Part shown: positions 8,551 through 17,219 of the stretch, piece by piece | Layout of the letters: every line of letters starts with the position of its first letter | Position numbering within the stretch: the stretch's first letter is position 1 | DNA from: Stygibacter sp964604155 | GTDB taxonomy: Bacteria; Cloacimonadota; Cloacimonadia; Cloacimonadales; TCS61 | Assembly: GCA_964604155.1 (NCBI GenBank) | Contig: CAZRXY010000124.1 | Span: forward strand, 1 to 38,175 | Length of the DNA stretch: 38,175 nucleotides | Reading direction: 5' to 3' | Translations under genes and position numbers: made by a program | The notes under the pieces: model-generated | Told to the model about the DNA's origin: nothing | The model's input: only the letters and a program-made list of their open reading frames with translations | Database searches by the model: none

Positions 8551-8611
8551 CTGTCATATCCCGAATTTTTTTGTGCATAGCCCCAAAATAATTCGGGGGT
8601 ATGCTGGCAGG
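8551..8611. repeat. palindromic copy of dispersed module X
   Basis: Immediately after the mgtE stop. The left half (CTGTCATATCCCGAATT) and right half (AATTCGGGGGTATGCTGGCAG) are imperfect inverted copies of each other around a loop with TTTTTGTGCATAGCC. The right half matches the module at 25033-25085 (CGGGGGTATGCT shared); the left half shares CGAATTTTTTT-GTGCAT with 151-181. As a long hairpin ending near mgtE it may also act as a terminator or mRNA-stabilising structure. Confidence 0.5.
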
Positions 8612-8688
8612 CTAACTTAAAACCTTGACTAATTCGCCACATCAACAGATTTGGGAACTGCTTAGTAAAACAGGCAGTGGAGGATTAT

Positions 8689-9834
8689 ATGGATTATTTT
8701 TTAACGGAAGACCAGATAGAATTACAAGAGCTGGCGAGACAGATAGCAGAAGAGAAAATAAAACCTGTAAGAGCGAAATATGATGAGGAGAATAAGTTTC
8801 CACATGAGATAGTGGAAATTTTCAAGCAAACAGACCTTTATTCAGTTTTAGTACCGGAGGAATACGGGGGGATATCGGGTAAAGTTACAGATCTGGCGAT
8901 AGTAATGGAAGAGCTGAGCCGTGTGTGTGGCGGGATAGCACTTGCCTTTGGCGGTTCCGGTCTGGGGATGGATCCTATTTTACTTTCTGGTTCTGAGGAG
9001 CAGAAGCACAAGTGGTTACCGTTGATAGCCTCAGGAGAGAAGCTTGCAGCTTTTGCGCTCACCGAGGCAAATGCCGGTTCTGATGCAGGGGCAATAGAAA
9101 CTACAGCTCAAAAAGATGGGGATTATTATATTCTTAACGGCACCAAGCAGTGGATCACAGGTGGTGGAGAAGCTGATATTTACACGGTATTTGCCATGAC
9201 TAATAAAGAAAAGGGACCTCGCGGGGCTTCATGTTTCATAGTCGAAAAGGGTATGGAAGGCTTTAGTTTTGGCAAGAAAGAAGATAAAATGGGGATTCGC
9301 GGTTCATCTACCACAGAATTAATACTTGATAATGTTCGAGTGCCGCTTGAGAATCTGGTAGGTCGGGAGGGTACTGGATTTATGACAGCGATGAAGACCT
9401 TTGATGTCTCGAGGCCTATGGTCGGTTCTCAGGCGCTGGGAATAGCCCAGGGTGCTTATGAAGAGGCTGCCTCATATGCCAAGCAGCGTAAGCAGTTTGG
9501 CAAGCCAATAGCTTCATTTCAGGCAATTCAATTCATGCTCGCAGATATGGCAACCCAGATAGAGGCTGCGCGATCGTTGATTCGCCAAACTGCCAGAATG
9601 ATAGATTCGGGCTGCAAAAAATTCTCCAAAGAATCTGCGATGTGCAAAGTGTTTGCCAGTGATGTAGCAATGAAGGTTACCGTGGATGCTCTTCAGATAC
9701 TTGGAGGATACGGCTATATGAAGGAATACCCGGTGGAAAAGATGATGCGTGATGCCAAAATCACACAAATCTACGAAGGAACAAATCAGGTACAGCGAAA
9801 CATCATTGCCTCAAATCTTTTGAAAGAATTTTAG
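8689..9834 (+). CDS. acyl-CoA dehydrogenase (short/branched-chain type)
   Basis: FAD-dependent acyl-CoA dehydrogenase of 381 aa, about the usual size of short-chain (butyryl) and related enzymes. It has the N-terminal helical domain (residues 1-120), the middle beta domain with FALTEANAGSDAG and QWITGGGEAD, and the C-terminal helical domain with RKQFGKPIASFQAIQ. The catalytic base E363 lies in IYEGTNQVQRNII at the position seen in butyryl-, isobutyryl- and glutaryl-type enzymes. I use the ATG at 8689, which has GGAGG 5 bases upstream; an upstream in-frame GTG at 8677 would overlap that site. It oxidises an acyl-CoA to the enoyl-CoA and passes electrons to electron-transfer flavoprotein, whose genes are not here. 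Chain-length preference is not readable. It ends just before a terminator. Confidence 0.92.
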   Translation: MDYFLTEDQIELQELARQIAEEKIKPVRAKYDEENKFPHEIVEIFKQTDLYSVLVPEEYGGISGKVTDLAIVMEELSRVCGGIALAFGGSGLGMDPILLSGSEEQKHKWLPLIASGEKLAAFALTEANAGSDAGAIETTAQKDGDYYILNGTKQWITGGGEADIYTVFAMTNKEKGPRGASCFIVEKGMEGFSFGKKEDKMGIRGSSTTELILDNVRVPLENLVGREGTGFMTAMKTFDVSRPMVGSQALGIAQGAYEEAASYAKQRKQFGKPIASFQAIQFMLADMATQIEAARSLIRQTARMIDSGCKKFSKESAMCKVFASDVAMKVTVDALQILGGYGYMKEYPVEKMMRDAKITQIYEGTNQVQRNIIASNLLKEF

Positions 9835-9855
9835 AAAAAAAATAGAATTACCAAG

Positions 9856-9884
9856 GGGGCTGCCCATCAGGTAGCCCCTTTCTT
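9856..9884 (+). terminator. intrinsic terminator between acyl-CoA dehydrogenase gene and mntP
   Basis: GGGGCTGCC (9856-9864) and GGTAGCCCC (9870-9878) form a 9-bp stem with one G-T wobble and a 5-base loop, followed by TTTCTT. Its 3' end is only a few bases before the mntP ATG at 9889, so it sits where the mntP ribosome site should be. Confidence 0.75.
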
Positions 9885-9888
9885 AATT

Positions 9889-10443
9889 ATGGACATAGTA
9901 GCAATAATTTTTATTGCCCTTGGGCTGGCGATGGATGCCTTCGCGGTATCAATTTCCGCGGGTATATCCATTGAGCAGAGACATCTTGCCCATGCCTTCA
10001 GGATTGCTCTCTATTTCGGTGGGTTTCAGGCAGTGATGCCCATAGCTGGCTGGCTGCTCGGTTTTTCATTCGCCCAATTAGTAAATTCATTTCAGCATTG
10101 GATAGTATTTGCCATTCTTGCCGGCATCGGCATAAAAATGATAGTGGACAGCGGTGCAAGTTGCCAGACTTCCAAGGATTATACTTCTCACAAGACACTT
10201 CTTATGCTGGCAATTGCCACCAGTATTGATGCATTTAGTGTGGGATTGAGCTTTAGCCTGATCAATATCAGCATTATAATGCCTGTAATTATTATTGGAA
10301 TCGTTACTTTTTTTGTTTCTATTATCGGCGTATATACCGGCAAGATTACCGGATGTCTTCTGAGGCAGCGTGCCGAAATCTTTGGCGGTGCTCTTTTAAT
10401 TATCATCGCCCTCCGCATACTTATCACCGCTTTATTAAAATAA
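9889..10443 (+). CDS. mntP: MntP-family manganese efflux pump
   Basis: 184 aa with six hydrophobic segments, the normal size and layout of MntP (formerly YebN). The two pseudo-repeats each carry the membrane Asp: ALGLAMDAFAVSIS in segment 1 and ATSIDAFSVGLSF in segment 4. These are the residues tied to Mn2+ export in the E. coli protein. The full-length family N-terminus is present from the ATG at 9889. That start lies immediately after a terminator hairpin and has no visible Shine-Dalgarno sequence, so expression may depend on read-through, a structural switch or leaderless translation. In many bacteria mntP follows a yybP-ykoY Mn2+ riboswitch; only 54 bases separate it from the previous gene here, too few for that element. 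Confidence 0.9.
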   Translation: MDIVAIIFIALGLAMDAFAVSISAGISIEQRHLAHAFRIALYFGGFQAVMPIAGWLLGFSFAQLVNSFQHWIVFAILAGIGIKMIVDSGASCQTSKDYTSHKTLLMLAIATSIDAFSVGLSFSLINISIIMPVIIIGIVTFFVSIIGVYTGKITGCLLRQRAEIFGGALLIIIALRILITALLK

Positions 10444-10467
10444 TCAGCCTCATAAGGTAATATTTTC

Positions 10468-10473
10468 TTGACT
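10468..10473 (+). promoter_or_regulatory. candidate -35 element (CTTGACT) upstream of the dockerin-protein gene
   Basis: TTGACT preceded by C. With an 18-20 base spacer it faces an AT-rich TTTAAATA stretch (10493-10500) that could be a -10 region. The same CTTGAC word recurs 34-101 bases upstream of the starts at 1066, 8689, 25253 and 30776. The -10 partner is not convincing in the other cases, so this is a weak call. Confidence 0.3.
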
Positions 10474-10509
10474 GGAAAACATTGATTGCGAATTTAAATA
10501 TCAAATAAA

Positions 10510-10523
10510 CTACGTTTACGTAG
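10510..10523 (+). promoter_or_regulatory. 14-bp palindrome abutting the ribosome site
   Basis: CTACGTTTACGTAG is a dyad with 6-bp arms around TT. Its right arm runs into the AGGAGG ribosome site of the gene starting at 10534. It could be a repressor operator, or a small mRNA hairpin that modulates ribosome access. Confidence 0.35.
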
Positions 10524-10533
10524 GAGGTTATTT

Positions 10534-12822
10534 ATGAAGAAAATTATTATGATTATTTTATTTATCGGGTTATGCCTGATCCCCGTTTTTGCTGGAAGTT
10601 CGCTTGCCAGTTACGCTGAAATGCAAAAGAGACAGGAAACGCCATACCTGCTCCACAATGCTGAATGCGTTAGCTTTGATGGCGTTATCTGGACTAGGAA
10701 TTATGGAATGAAAGAATACTTTATATCACTATCTATGAAGGATATTAAATCCGGATTACTTAATCTGCGTAGCGATGGCACGACTATCGGCAGACACCGG
10801 CTGGTAAAAATTGAGCTAAATGACGAATCAAGGAATATACTGGAAGGGTTCTCCGTGAAAATCCCACCGGCTTATCCATTCAGTGAGATCAACGTTTTAT
10901 TGCCGGATATCTATTATCGACAATTACAAATTCCCTGTGAGCTACTCGATTATGATGTAACCCGAAAGCCGGAGAGCGGCAGAACTGGGAGCAGGGAGGT
11001 TATATATGAGCAGGGCTTTGAAGAAAACCTTGGCAATGAATACGAAATAGACGGCTGGTTAGATCAGCCTCACATAATAATCAGAAATATCTGTTGGGGA
11101 ATAGTGGATTGTGCTTCTTATGATGGTGACAGGTCGCTCTGGTGTGCCGCTGATCTCTATGCAGCCGGCTGGTATAATTACCCACCAACTCCTTGCTCTT
11201 CTTATACGAACTGGATTTGGTCATATTTTGCCCGTTTAGAGACAATTGATGTCACCGTAGCGGAAGAGCTTGTTTTTGAATGGTGGTCTGCCTATGCGGC
11301 AGATCCTGCCGGAGTGGGGGATTGGTGCAGAGTTTACGTGATTGATTATCCTACCACAGACTGGACATTGATCGCAGAATACAACGGCTATCAGCCATGG
11401 GTAGATTTTCAGCTTGAGCTCGAAGGCATGTCAAATTTTGCCTATTATTTTGATTTCGAATCTGATGAAATGGAGTTTTCTGGTGGAGTTTACCTTGATA
11501 ATATCAGTATCTATAACATGATCCCAAATCTGACTTATGGTGAAGAAAGTGCCATAGAATATCCTTATGATTATAGTACTCTGGAGCCGCATAATCTTCG
11601 TTATGCCTACGAGATATTAAATGACAGCAACGTGGATGTGGAAGACAGCTTCGAAGTGGAATTTCTGCTTTCGCTCGATAATGAATATTCCACAGATGAC
11701 GATAATTTTACGTTAGGTGAGGTTATCATCAGCCAGACAATACCTGCTGGCGAATCCATTCTTGATGAGATTGTTTTTAATCTTGATACCGTGAATATCC
11801 CCGGGGTAGGCAGCCTCCCCGAAGACGATTACTATGTGATGTTCTTTATTGATTCTCAAGAAGAAATTGATGAATCTGATGAAGAAGATAACCTGGCAGT
11901 TACTTCCGGCACTATCGCCTATGGCACCTGTAACCTTATTGCGGGAGACCAGTGCTCAGTTACCTATCCTGCCACTGCCAATAGCAGCCAGCTACAGATA
12001 GATGCGCAGGTGATTAACGATGGAAATGAGCCTACTAATGACTACTTTGAAATAGGATATATGCTTTCTGCCGATGATGATATTACTACAACGGGTGACA
12101 ATTATACTTTAGGTTATGGCACTATAAGCCAGGTGCTGCAGCCCGGTGCTTCTGCTTATGATACTTTTACTATAGACCTGGAAGATACGGAAGTGCCTGT
12201 TGACGATTACTGGGTTTTTATCTTCATCGATGTCAATAATGCAATATCCGAATCAAATGAGAATGATAACGTGTGGCTATCTGATGCTGAAATTGATTAT
12301 ACCGGAGCTGCCTATCTCACCCTTGATCCCACTGATCTGCAGTTTGAAGCTGCTGGCGGAGCGCAAAGCATAGACCTTTCATCTAATATTGCCTGGCTAG
12401 TGACAAATTCCAGTTCCTGGTTCAGCGTATCTCCGCTCACAGGCAGCGGTGATAATACTCTGGTAGTAAATTGCCTAGAAAACACAGTTCCCACGCCGCG
12501 AACTCAGTCTTTCACTGTCTCAGGAGGCAATATAACCGTTACGGTAATTATAGATCAGGAGGCTGGCACAAATATTAATTATGGGGATGTGAATGATAGC
12601 GGTGACGTGGATTCTTATGATGCTGCCCTCACTTTGCAATATGTGGTGGGAATTCCCACGGGCATTGATCCGTTTCCAGTTATAGTTGCTGATGTGGACG
12701 GAAATGGCGAAGTTTCTGCCTATGACGCCGGCTTGATCATGCAGTACGTGGTGGGCATCATCAATAGCTTTCCGGTAGAAAATATTAGAAGAGAGGATGA
12801 TTCAGGTGGAAGCGAGGAATAA
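10534..12822 (+). CDS. secreted multidomain protein: CARDB repeats, BACON domain, C-terminal dockerin
   Basis: 762 aa with a classic signal peptide (KK start, hydrophobic core, cleavage near residue 20) and a strong AGGAGG site. After an unassigned N-terminal part, residues about 160-330 resemble the jelly-roll ('choice-of-anchor'/MAM-like) module, with EQGFEENLG...YDGDRSLWCA. Two CARDB-like repeats follow (about 330-465 and 467-590), each ending DSQEEIDESDEEDN or DVNNAISESNENDN. A BACON-like domain (about 592-678) carries SSNIAWLVTNSSSWFSVSP. The C-terminus (about 682-740) is a type I dockerin: two Ca2+-binding loops, GDVNDSGDVDSYDAAL and ADVDGNGEVSAYDAGL, each followed by an LQYVVG-type helix. 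No catalytic domain is seen and no T9SS sorting domain is present. Likely a surface or extracellular adhesion or scaffolding protein that binds a cohesin-like partner encoded elsewhere. Confidence 0.82.
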   Translation: MKKIIMIILFIGLCLIPVFAGSSLASYAEMQKRQETPYLLHNAECVSFDGVIWTRNYGMKEYFISLSMKDIKSGLLNLRSDGTTIGRHRLVKIELNDESRNILEGFSVKIPPAYPFSEINVLLPDIYYRQLQIPCELLDYDVTRKPESGRTGSREVIYEQGFEENLGNEYEIDGWLDQPHIIIRNICWGIVDCASYDGDRSLWCAADLYAAGWYNYPPTPCSSYTNWIWSYFARLETIDVTVAEELVFEWWSAYAADPAGVGDWCRVYVIDYPTTDWTLIAEYNGYQPWVDFQLELEGMSNFAYYFDFESDEMEFSGGVYLDNISIYNMIPNLTYGEESAIEYPYDYSTLEPHNLRYAYEILNDSNVDVEDSFEVEFLLSLDNEYSTDDDNFTLGEVIISQTIPAGESILDEIVFNLDTVNIPGVGSLPEDDYYVMFFIDSQEEIDESDEEDNLAVTSGTIAYGTCNLIAGDQCSVTYPATANSSQLQIDAQVINDGNEPTNDYFEIGYMLSADDDITTTGDNYTLGYGTISQVLQPGASAYDTFTIDLEDTEVPVDDYWVFIFIDVNNAISESNENDNVWLSDAEIDYTGAAYLTLDPTDLQFEAAGGAQSIDLSSNIAWLVTNSSSWFSVSPLTGSGDNTLVVNCLENTVPTPRTQSFTVSGGNITVTVIIDQEAGTNINYGDVNDSGDVDSYDAALTLQYVVGIPTGIDPFPVIVADVDGNGEVSAYDAGLIMQYVVGIINSFPVENIRREDDSGGSEE

Positions 12823-13138
12823 GAAGGACAATATGAGCGGATAATTACTGAAGGCAGGGAGTAAATATTGTCTATTGTAACTGGATTGCAGCAGAGCTTC
12901 CGGTTTCGGTTTAGGGATTCATTCTTTGGCGTCCTCGTTCTGAGCCTCACAGGCGAATCACACTGATTTTCCTGATTATGAGCATAATTTTATGAGTAGC
13001 AATATATAAAGGCTGGTGTGGGTACTTATGTCTTACATGTAGAAAGCGGTCAGCATGTTAAGGAAAAAAGCTTTACATAAAAGGGAGTTAAATTAAATCT
13101 GATTCACTGAGATAAGTATGAAAAGATAAGGATATCTG
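12823..13138. other. intergenic gap of 316 bp
   Basis: No gene seen. Around 12950-12980 there is a degenerate CGAATCACACTGATT/CCTGATT run, resembling the CGGATTTGCACGGATTT run at 249-265. A short AAGG site precedes the next start. No clear terminator or promoter could be assigned. Confidence 0.4.
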
Positions 13139-15775
13139 ATGAGAAAAGTGATAGTATTATTAGTGTTGTTGTTGTTGTTGTCACTGTCAGCGGAGCAGAT
13201 AGATTTAAATCGAGCGGGGCTGGCAGAACTTCGGGAATTGCCAATTAGCGAGGAGCAGGCTTTGGCAATCTATGAATATCGCACCTATATCAGTTTTTTT
13301 AAGAGTATCTATGATCTTCGAGAAATAGATGAGATAGATCAGGCAACTCTTAACAGACTTAAGCCATTAGTTATTGTATCACATTTTGAGGATAGAGATG
13401 AGGCGGCACAGCGTCGAGATGAGATATACTATCTGATTCAGCAGCTTGGTAACAGTGAAGGAATCCAGGAGGGCATGAGTGATATCTGGGAAGATTATTT
13501 GATAACGCCTCGTAATGTGAACCGGTTAAGTTTTATGGAACTATTAAATATGCCCAATGTATCGCCATTAGATGCGGTGGTGCTGCGGCGCAGGATAGCG
13601 AGGGGAGACAGCGTGGCAGATTACCGTGATATGCGGATGACGCAGGATATCTCCTATTACGGGGCTTCAAATTTGAGGCATTATGTGTATTATGATGAGG
13701 CAAAGGAGCGGGATGACCGGCTTTATATTGATCTTCAATTGAAGTATGCAGACAATGTTTACAATGAAGACCCCGAGACGATGTATAAAGAATCAATGAT
13801 CAATCTATTACCGGCAGGTGAGACGATGACGGGCTGCCCGAGGATCAAGACTCAGAGTTACTGGGGTTTTTTTAATATGGATAATTATGATTACAGTTTA
13901 ATGACCAAATTGCGGCTAAGATGGGGCAATAGGATAAAAGCGGGCTATATGTATAACAGCAATAGAGGTGAAAATAAGCTGATAGCTATAGAGAGCGGTT
14001 CTGCCGCAGACAGCGAAGAATTGCTTCGAGACGGCAAGTATTTTCTGGGATTTGAAGATTATGTTTTTGGAGAAAATTACCTGAAGATTATAGCAGGACA
14101 TTACAGAGCGACTTTTGGTCAGGGTCTGGTGATGGAGAACACGGATTACTATAGTGCCAGGAAGACGGGTCATGGATTCAGCAAGCGTATAACCGGGATC
14201 ACACCGGATTTGTCACGCAGTCAGGAATACAATTTAAAGGGTGTGGCAGCGGAATTGAATAATAAGAATATCTATCTGGCAGCATTTTATTCTAATGATA
14301 AGAAAGATGCAGTAGTCTATGACAGCAATCATGACGGTGTGATAGATGAGCAGGACGAGCAGATATTTGGATACATCACGATGACCCGCCGCTTTGATAA
14401 TGATGAATTGCTGGCAGCAGAAGATTATTTTAATAATTATACAGATCCGGGAACCAGCAATCCCTATAGCATACAGATGGCGCCACGTCGTGACTGGCTG
14501 GAAGAACAGGTGATAGGTGGGAGGTTTGCCTGGTCGCCGGTTCCAGGCACCGAGCTGGGCGTGAGCGGATATGAATCTTTATATGATAAGGATATAGTGA
14601 TAGACCCCGATAGTTTGAGAGGATACCTGTTCCGGTCTAATGATGATGCTATCAGCAAGTGGAAAAGCCCGGATAGTGAGATACTGGCATTGTATTCCAC
14701 CAAGACAGACAGCTATGACAGAGATTACAGGCGTGTATTTGGGCTAGATGGCAGGACAGTGATAGGCAATACCTCTTTTGAAGGCGAATACGCAGAATTG
14801 CAGGTAACGGGAAAAGAGCATAAGATTGGTGATGATCCCATGGCAATGGTTATAAGCAGTTATACGCAATGGGACAATCTGTATTTACTAATGCTGTATC
14901 GCAATTATGATCTGGACTTTGATAATCCTTATGCAAGGGGTTTCAGCGAGCATCAGAAGTTTGATAATTCTGTGCTTGATAATTATGGCTATACTACAAC
15001 AAATGCTTTATTAAGCGATTTGTATATAAATTCCGCCCAGGCTCAGGCAGAGCGAGGTGTGTATTTTGAGACGCGTTACCGTTTTCATGAGAAACTCACT
15101 TTATCACGGGCATATCTTGATATCTGGGAGCGTAAATGTGATCTGCGTAAAAGTGTAAGATTCCAGGGCGAGCTGGATTTTAGACCAATTTATAAATTGA
15201 GCATGAGATTGAAGCATAAGCATCAGCAGAACCGCTATGATGATTTTGCGGAACGGGCAGTATCAATAACCGATGAGACTACTGCCAAGGTTATAGCAAA
15301 TCTCTCAAATTTTGACAGAATAACATTGGAATACAGATATCTCACAGTGTGGGGACCGCCTTATGTGTATTTGAGCAATGACGGAGCGATTGGTGGAAAT
15401 AGCAGTGCTCAGGGCACGTCTCGCAGCTATGCAGATTATATCTGCGTGGACTATACGCATAATTTTCACAGTGGGTTAAAGACACAGGGAGCCTTTATGG
15501 TATGGGATGGTAATGGTTTATCGCATTGGGACTGGGAAGATATGGAGATCGATTTTTTTGGTGAGGAGGGCTTTAAATTCTGGTTTACAATTCAGGACAA
15601 GATTTCAGACAATCTGCATCTGAGCCTTAAGTATAAATACAAGAAGTATAATACCAGGGAATATGAGTTCAGGGCATGGTGGAATGCAGCGCCTGAAGAT
15701 GCAGTGCCCTGGGTCTATAACAGAGTGCAGAAAGAAGAAAATGCCATCAAGCTGCAGCTTGATTATAAATTTTAA
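13139..15775 (+). CDS. outer-membrane beta-barrel protein with N-terminal helix-hairpin-helix domains
   Basis: 878 aa with a signal peptide (Leu-rich, cleavage after SAEQ or nearby). Residues about 20-82 match the ComEA-type helix-hairpin-helix layout: IDLNRAGLAELRELP, then YEYRTYISFFKSIYDLREI. A second, weaker HhH-like unit lies at about 122-180. In both units the GIG hairpin glycines that normally touch the DNA backbone are replaced (LPISE, IDEID, MPNVS), so DNA binding is doubtful. The rest alternates aromatic and polar residues in strands ending in a terminal phenylalanine (QLDYKF), typical of a large outer-membrane barrel; one EF-hand-like loop (DSNHDGVIDEQDE) is included. AAGG 7 bases upstream supports the ATG. 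It is first of three adjoining envelope genes. Proteins of this layout are familiar in Bacteroidota, but I know of no assigned function. Confidence 0.75.
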   Translation: MRKVIVLLVLLLLLSLSAEQIDLNRAGLAELRELPISEEQALAIYEYRTYISFFKSIYDLREIDEIDQATLNRLKPLVIVSHFEDRDEAAQRRDEIYYLIQQLGNSEGIQEGMSDIWEDYLITPRNVNRLSFMELLNMPNVSPLDAVVLRRRIARGDSVADYRDMRMTQDISYYGASNLRHYVYYDEAKERDDRLYIDLQLKYADNVYNEDPETMYKESMINLLPAGETMTGCPRIKTQSYWGFFNMDNYDYSLMTKLRLRWGNRIKAGYMYNSNRGENKLIAIESGSAADSEELLRDGKYFLGFEDYVFGENYLKIIAGHYRATFGQGLVMENTDYYSARKTGHGFSKRITGITPDLSRSQEYNLKGVAAELNNKNIYLAAFYSNDKKDAVVYDSNHDGVIDEQDEQIFGYITMTRRFDNDELLAAEDYFNNYTDPGTSNPYSIQMAPRRDWLEEQVIGGRFAWSPVPGTELGVSGYESLYDKDIVIDPDSLRGYLFRSNDDAISKWKSPDSEILALYSTKTDSYDRDYRRVFGLDGRTVIGNTSFEGEYAELQVTGKEHKIGDDPMAMVISSYTQWDNLYLLMLYRNYDLDFDNPYARGFSEHQKFDNSVLDNYGYTTTNALLSDLYINSAQAQAERGVYFETRYRFHEKLTLSRAYLDIWERKCDLRKSVRFQGELDFRPIYKLSMRLKHKHQQNRYDDFAERAVSITDETTAKVIANLSNFDRITLEYRYLTVWGPPYVYLSNDGAIGGNSSAQGTSRSYADYICVDYTHNFHSGLKTQGAFMVWDGNGLSHWDWEDMEIDFFGEEGFKFWFTIQDKISDNLHLSLKYKYKKYNTREYEFRAWWNAAPEDAVPWVYNRVQKEENAIKLQLDYKF

Positions 15776-15794
15776 GAAAACTCGGAGGACATAG

Positions 15795-17219
15795 ATGAAG
15801 CGAATAATAATAATTTCATTGCTGGTGACGGCAGTATTTTTTTTGAATGCTTATTCGATACTTGATATGAATGGTGGCAACCGCGTATTTAGCGGAGATG
15901 CAAGGCTTTTATCGATGGGCTCAGCAGGTGTTTTTAATCCGGGTATGCCAGGTGCTATATCCGAGAATCCTGGTTTGATTGGATATGCTTCAGAAGGCAT
16001 CACGCTGCAACTTGGCACCTTAATCACGCATAACAGCGAGACGAGAAGTATTCCCATGTACAATTTTTTTGATGGATATATCAATGACGCAAATTATGTG
16101 AGCAACAGTGATTTTTATGAAGATTTAACAGGCAGCATCAGCTATAGACATCAGTTAGATAAGGTAGCCGTGGGCATTAATCTGGGCTGGAAGCCGCTGC
16201 TGGATTTTAATAGCGATTATGAGGAGCAGGTTCGTAATGATGGTAATACAGATTCGGGCAATTCAGGAGATAATTCACCAGATGGCTATCCTCCTATCAT
16301 AGCGAAAAATATTTTGTATTCCCAAGGGCAATTGGGAGGAGTTACAGCCGGATTGGGCTTCAATTGGGATGAGAGAGTTTCTCTGGGGTTTCAAGTCCAG
16401 CAATTGTCTGGAAATTGGGAGAGCGTGAGCCGGATAAGATGGACTGAGGCAGCGCGGGAATTAGCGGGAGATTTGGAAGATAGAGAAATTGAGATAAACG
16501 GCGATTTTGAAGAGAGCTATCGTTATAGCCTGGGAGCAGCATTTCGCTTAAATGAGCGGTTAGGACTTGGTGTTGCCATGCACTTGAAAAATGAATTGGC
16601 TAGAGATATTTATGGCAGATGGAACGAAGTGGCATCCGAGGAAGTTTATTGGGACACCTTTAGTGTAGCCGGCATACTGGATACATTAATGTGGCAGGAC
16701 AAACTGGAACAAGATTATGGGAAGTATGTGATACCGGCAACTTATCGCGTGGGATTGCAATATCGCCCTCGGAACGTCTGGGAAACCCGCTTTAATTTTG
16801 ATCTGGAACTGGTGCAATACAGCGACATTAATAAGCGATTTGATGACATTACCAATTTTTATCTGGGAGTGGAGCATAAGATAAATCAGAAATTACCATT
16901 AAGATTCGGTTTTAACTACAAAACAAGTTATCATATTTTTGAGGCAGAGGGATATGAATTTGCCGGCAAAGTGACGAAGCCGGCTTTCAGTGCGGGTACC
17001 GGATTTAGCGTGATGTCTGTAATCAATTTAGATTTGGGAATAGAATACTCTCTGCGGAAATATGAGCAAATTGATCTATTTCCCGATAGTTATTATGATC
17101 ACGACGGGCTTTGGAATGAAATAGAGCCCATAGACAGGGATTGGAGCAACCCGGATCAGGTGAATGAGAGCTTGATAACCCTTCAGGCGAGCATAACCTG
17201 GCAATGGCAGGTAAAATGA
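15795..17219 (+). CDS. outer-membrane beta-barrel protein (FadL/PorV-like)
   Basis: 474 aa with a signal peptide and a GGAGG site before the ATG. The mature start has the hallmark of the FadL/PorV/UPF0164 barrel group: a GDARLLSMGSAGVF segment followed by NPG (GAISENPGLIG), where relatives read GARAxGMGGA...NPAG. Most of the protein consists of amphipathic strands with aromatic girdles, ending LQASITWQWQVK. PorV-type members shuttle T9SS cargo, whereas FadL-type members carry hydrophobic substrates; I cannot decide between these. It starts 19 bases after the HhH-barrel gene and its stop overlaps the next start (ATGA), so the three genes are one operon. Confidence 0.72.
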   Translation: MKRIIIISLLVTAVFFLNAYSILDMNGGNRVFSGDARLLSMGSAGVFNPGMPGAISENPGLIGYASEGITLQLGTLITHNSETRSIPMYNFFDGYINDANYVSNSDFYEDLTGSISYRHQLDKVAVGINLGWKPLLDFNSDYEEQVRNDGNTDSGNSGDNSPDGYPPIIAKNILYSQGQLGGVTAGLGFNWDERVSLGFQVQQLSGNWESVSRIRWTEAARELAGDLEDREIEINGDFEESYRYSLGAAFRLNERLGLGVAMHLKNELARDIYGRWNEVASEEVYWDTFSVAGILDTLMWQDKLEQDYGKYVIPATYRVGLQYRPRNVWETRFNFDLELVQYSDINKRFDDITNFYLGVEHKINQKLPLRFGFNYKTSYHIFEAEGYEFAGKVTKPAFSAGTGFSVMSVINLDLGIEYSLRKYEQIDLFPDSYYDHDGLWNEIEPIDRDWSNPDQVNESLITLQASITWQWQVK

